From the NCBI GenBank assembly GCA_900549455.1, contig UROM01000073.1, forward strand, positions 1 to 8,716: DNA of 8,716 bases, given 5' to 3'. Of this stretch, positions 6,761-8,716 are shown piece after piece. Source of the DNA: an uncultured Collinsella sp. Lineage in GTDB: Bacteria > Actinomycetota > Coriobacteriia > Coriobacteriales > Coriobacteriaceae. Both the position numbers and the translations under genes were made by a program. A model generated the notes under the pieces. That model ran no database searches and was not told the DNA's origin. It worked only from the letters and a program-made list of their open reading frames with translations. Position 1 is the stretch's first letter; the number at the start of each line of letters is the position of its first letter.

Positions 6761-8063
6761 AGATGGTGAATTCGGCGAAGTTACGGTCGCCGCCTGCGGT
6801 GCCGGTGTCACCTGTTGCGGCTGCCGGTGCCAACGCGTCGCCGCCGACGCTTTGCAGCAGCTCCGCCACATTTGCATCGGGGTTCTGACACAGGATATCG
6901 AGCAGCTCGATAAAGTCACGGATGACCTCACGCGGCGTTAAGTGCGTATCGGCTCCCACGCGACCGAACTCGATCTTGAGAAAGTCCACCAAGTCGTTTT
7001 CGGTAAGCGTGGGCGTCCAGCCAAAGTAGCCAGCATGGATCTGCATGAGTTTTTCGATGAGCACCAGCAGCTCCTCATAGGTGAGTGGCTGCAGACGGAT
7101 GATGGGCGCGAGCATGTCCTTAAGGTCTTCGCGTGCAAAGCGGCCTTGAGCGAGTCGGCTGCGCAGAGCCTCGTAGGAGAACACGCCGCGGCGGCGGTCT
7201 TCGATGGAGGTTGGCGTGCCGCCCATGATCACGCCCAGGTACTGCGCCTTGCCCTGGAGCGTGTCGTTGTACATGGTCAGAATCTTCTCGTAGTTGTATT
7301 GGCGCGTGATCGCGTTGGGAATCTTGTACAGATTCACGAGTTCGTCGATGAGCACCAGCATGCCCTTGTAGCCGCTGCAGACCAAAAAGCGCGCAATGAG
7401 CTTAACGTAGTCGTACCAGTCGTCATCGCTGATAATGGTCGAGGAGCCCAGCTCGGCGCGTGCCTCACTCTTGGTGCGGTACTCGCCGCGAATCCATTTG
7501 GTCACGCGGCTCATAGCTTCTTCGTCGCTCTCGGATACTGCCGCGCGGTAGCGGCGGAGTATGCGGGCGAAGTCGAAGCCGTGGACCATTTCCTCGAGCG
7601 GGGCCAGTTGGGCATTGACGGCAGACTCGTCGGCATCGGCACACGAGGCGACCCAGCGATCCAGGATAAGGTTGAGCGCACCGCCCTCGGGGCGCGTTTT
7701 AGTCGATATGTTGCGGATGAGCTCACGGTAGGTGGCAAGGCCCTGTCCCTGGCCGCCCTGCAGGCGGCGCTCGGGGGATAGGTCGGCATCGGCCACGACG
7801 AAGCCCTCGCCCATGGCGTGCGTGCGGATGGTCTGGAGCAAAAAGCTCTTGCCGGCTCCGTAGCGACCGACCAGAAAGCGGAAGCTCGCACCGCCGTCGG
7901 CGATGAGACTCAGGTCGGTGAGCAGGGCGCGGATCTCGACCTCGCGCCCTACGGTGATGTAGGGAAGGCCGATGCGCGGGACCACGCCGCCCTTGAGCGA
8001 GTTGAGAATGACGGCGGCGACGCGCTTGGGCACGCGGGGTGCTGCGGATGCGGTATCACTCAT
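6759..8063 (-). CDS. BrxD-like P-loop ATPase (DUF2791 / BrxC-BrxD family)
   Basis: This 434-residue protein is about the usual length for BrxD. Walker A is GRYGAGKS (66-73), preceded by FLV at the end of strand 1. Walker B is MLVLIDELVNL (235-245), with D240 and E241 as the Mg-binding and catalytic acids. GVIMGGTP (277-284) looks like a sensor strand, and SRLAQGRF (302-309) carries likely arginine-finger or sensor residues. The C-terminal helical part has HLTPREVIRDFIELLDIL (374-391), typical of the DUF2791 family, then an Ala/Gly-rich tail. In type 2 BREX/Pgl, BrxD is an ATPase of unknown exact mechanism that accompanies an Lhr-like helicase, and such a helicase follows here. The ATG (8063-8061) lies within the end of the TerB-C gene (8-nt overlap), so translation is probably coupled. 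GAGAGGA at 8074-8080 is its ribosome binding site. Confidence 0.85.
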   Translation of the reverse strand: MSDTASAAPRVPKRVAAVILNSLKGGVVPRIGLPYITVGREVEIRALLTDLSLIADGGASFRFLVGRYGAGKSFLLQTIRTHAMGEGFVVADADLSPERRLQGGQGQGLATYRELIRNISTKTRPEGGALNLILDRWVASCADADESAVNAQLAPLEEMVHGFDFARILRRYRAAVSESDEEAMSRVTKWIRGEYRTKSEARAELGSSTIISDDDWYDYVKLIARFLVCSGYKGMLVLIDELVNLYKIPNAITRQYNYEKILTMYNDTLQGKAQYLGVIMGGTPTSIEDRRRGVFSYEALRSRLAQGRFAREDLKDMLAPIIRLQPLTYEELLVLIEKLMQIHAGYFGWTPTLTENDLVDFLKIEFGRVGADTHLTPREVIRDFIELLDILCQNPDANVAELLQSVGGDALAPAAATGDTGTAGGDRNFAEFTI

Positions 8064-8683
8064 GGTCTAGGTATCCTCTCACGTCTGCTTTGTAGTCCTC
8101 GATAATGTGCGGTCCTGCCGCGCCAAATTCAATTACGGTGTCACCCACCAGGTCAAAGAGCGCCTCGTTGATGCCATCGACGAGCATGTCCTCACTTTGC
8201 CCCGACCTTTCCACCGCCAATGTGGCCTGCGCCGTGTTCTGCTCGAGGAGCGCGCGAAGGAAGGCATCTGCGGCAGGCGCGAGTTTGTTCGCAGCTTCGG
8301 CAGACGCGGGCGTTACGGGCGCGGGCACAGACGCGAGGAGCGGTGCCACGACGCCAAACTCTTCGGTGGAGACAGTCGGCTCGTCGGGTTCGTCTTGCCG
8401 TGTGGCCATCTCGCCAGGTCCGGCGGTCATGCCGGGCGCAGACTCAGTGTTCGGTTGCTCGATAAGCGTCGCCTCGACTTCCATAGGCACATCGTCCTCA
8501 CGCTCTTCATCGATCAAAAGCGCCTCACGCGTTTGTGCGGCGGCACTCCGGATATGCCCCAGCTGGCTCAGGTCGATATCGATCTTGACGGGCTGGTGCG
8601 TGGCATCCCATGAAAGCCATGCCACGATCTCGTCATCGATGATCTTGGCCAGATATTTGGGGACTTTCTCCTCCTTCAGGGGG
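8056..8683 (-). CDS. C-terminal fragment of a TerB-C-domain protein (5' truncated by contig end)
   Basis: About 208 residues remain; the N-terminal part lies off the contig, and the MCIRDS peptide in front of it is adapter. The first part (IDIDLSQLGHIRSAAAQTREALL, positions 34-56, split here as two stretches: IDIDLSQLGHIR and SAAAQTREALL) resembles the segment linking the TerB core to its C-terminal region. A long Glu/Pro/Ala-rich linker follows (about 58-132). The C-terminal domain has FLRALLEQ (141-148), MLVDGINEALFDLVGD (166-181) and IIEDYKADVRGYL (193-205), which I recognise as the end of TerB-C proteins annotated as tellurite resistance TerB family. Full proteins of this kind often also carry TerB-N and TerB domains, which cannot be seen here. 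Comparative studies of Ter systems have linked TerB-N/TerB-C proteins to DNA-processing genes. Its stop (TGA 8058-8056) overlaps the ATPase start. Assignment rests on remembered family patterns. Confidence 0.7.
8074..8080 (-). promoter_or_regulatory. Ribosome binding site of the BrxD-like gene
   Basis: On the minus strand GAGAGGA lies 10 nt before ATG 8063, inside the last codons of the TerB-C gene. With the 8-nt gene overlap it supports coupled translation of the two proteins. Confidence 0.6.
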
Positions 8684-8716
8684 CTGTCTCTTATACACAT
8701 CTCCGAGCCCACGAGA
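8684..8716 (-). other. Nextera adapter read-through (artefact, not genomic)
   Basis: CTGTCTCTTATACACATCT (8684-8702) is the Tn5 mosaic end in reverse complement. It is followed by CCGAGCCCACGAGA (8703-8716), the start of the Read-2 adapter with the correct base that is miscalled at position 31. Genomic sequence ends at 8683. Confidence 0.98.

Noticed and set aside
6942..7781. A 279-codon plus-strand open frame opposite the BrxD-like gene
   Set aside because: It lies antisense to a gene with intact Walker A and B motifs and has low-complexity Ala/Val/His/Leu composition.
4198..8683. Complete type 2 BREX (Pgl) locus
   Set aside because: Only BrxD-like and BrxHI-like members are visible. No methylase, PglZ or PglW is in the window, and the visible upstream gene is of TerB-C type.

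Overview
This is an assembled contig from a Nextera-type library. Positions 1-54 and 8684-8716 are sequencing adapter and only about 55-8683 is genomic. The insert is GC-rich, densely coded bacterial chromosome. Gene content and codon use, together with a -10-like box placed for leaderless transcription, suggest an actinobacterium of the Coriobacteriia, possibly a gut Collinsella relative. That is an inference from memory of similar proteins; no rRNA or marker gene fixes it.

The left part reads on the plus strand. A membrane protein cut off at its 5' end overlaps by 4 nt an anchored DUF4097-type beta-repeat protein, and the pair is closed by a strong hairpin terminator (about 1265-1304). Directly on the tail of that terminator lies a -10-like box for elp3, the radical-SAM/GNAT tRNA wobble-uridine enzyme. 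A membrane-anchored spermidine-synthase-like protein follows with no intergenic gap.

The right part reads on the minus strand, in the order TerB-C-type protein (5' truncated by the contig end, 8683-8056), BrxD-like P-loop ATPase (8063-6759), Lhr/BrxHI-like superfamily 2 helicase (6642-4198). The first two overlap by 8 nt. A hairpin that may be a partial terminator lies between the ATPase and the helicase. BrxD and BrxHI are named partners in type 2 BREX (Pgl) phage defence, but no PglX methylase, PglZ or PglW is present here. Pairing them with a TerB-C protein makes a compact DNA-processing or defence-like module and is the most interesting thing in the window. The contig ends before the upstream neighbours can be seen.

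The plus- and minus-strand halves converge on a 101-bp spacer that holds three nested inverted repeats. That spacer and the one between the ATPase and helicase share a short GGGACrGG-type motif next to hairpins. No tRNA, rRNA, CRISPR array, transposase or attachment site was found.
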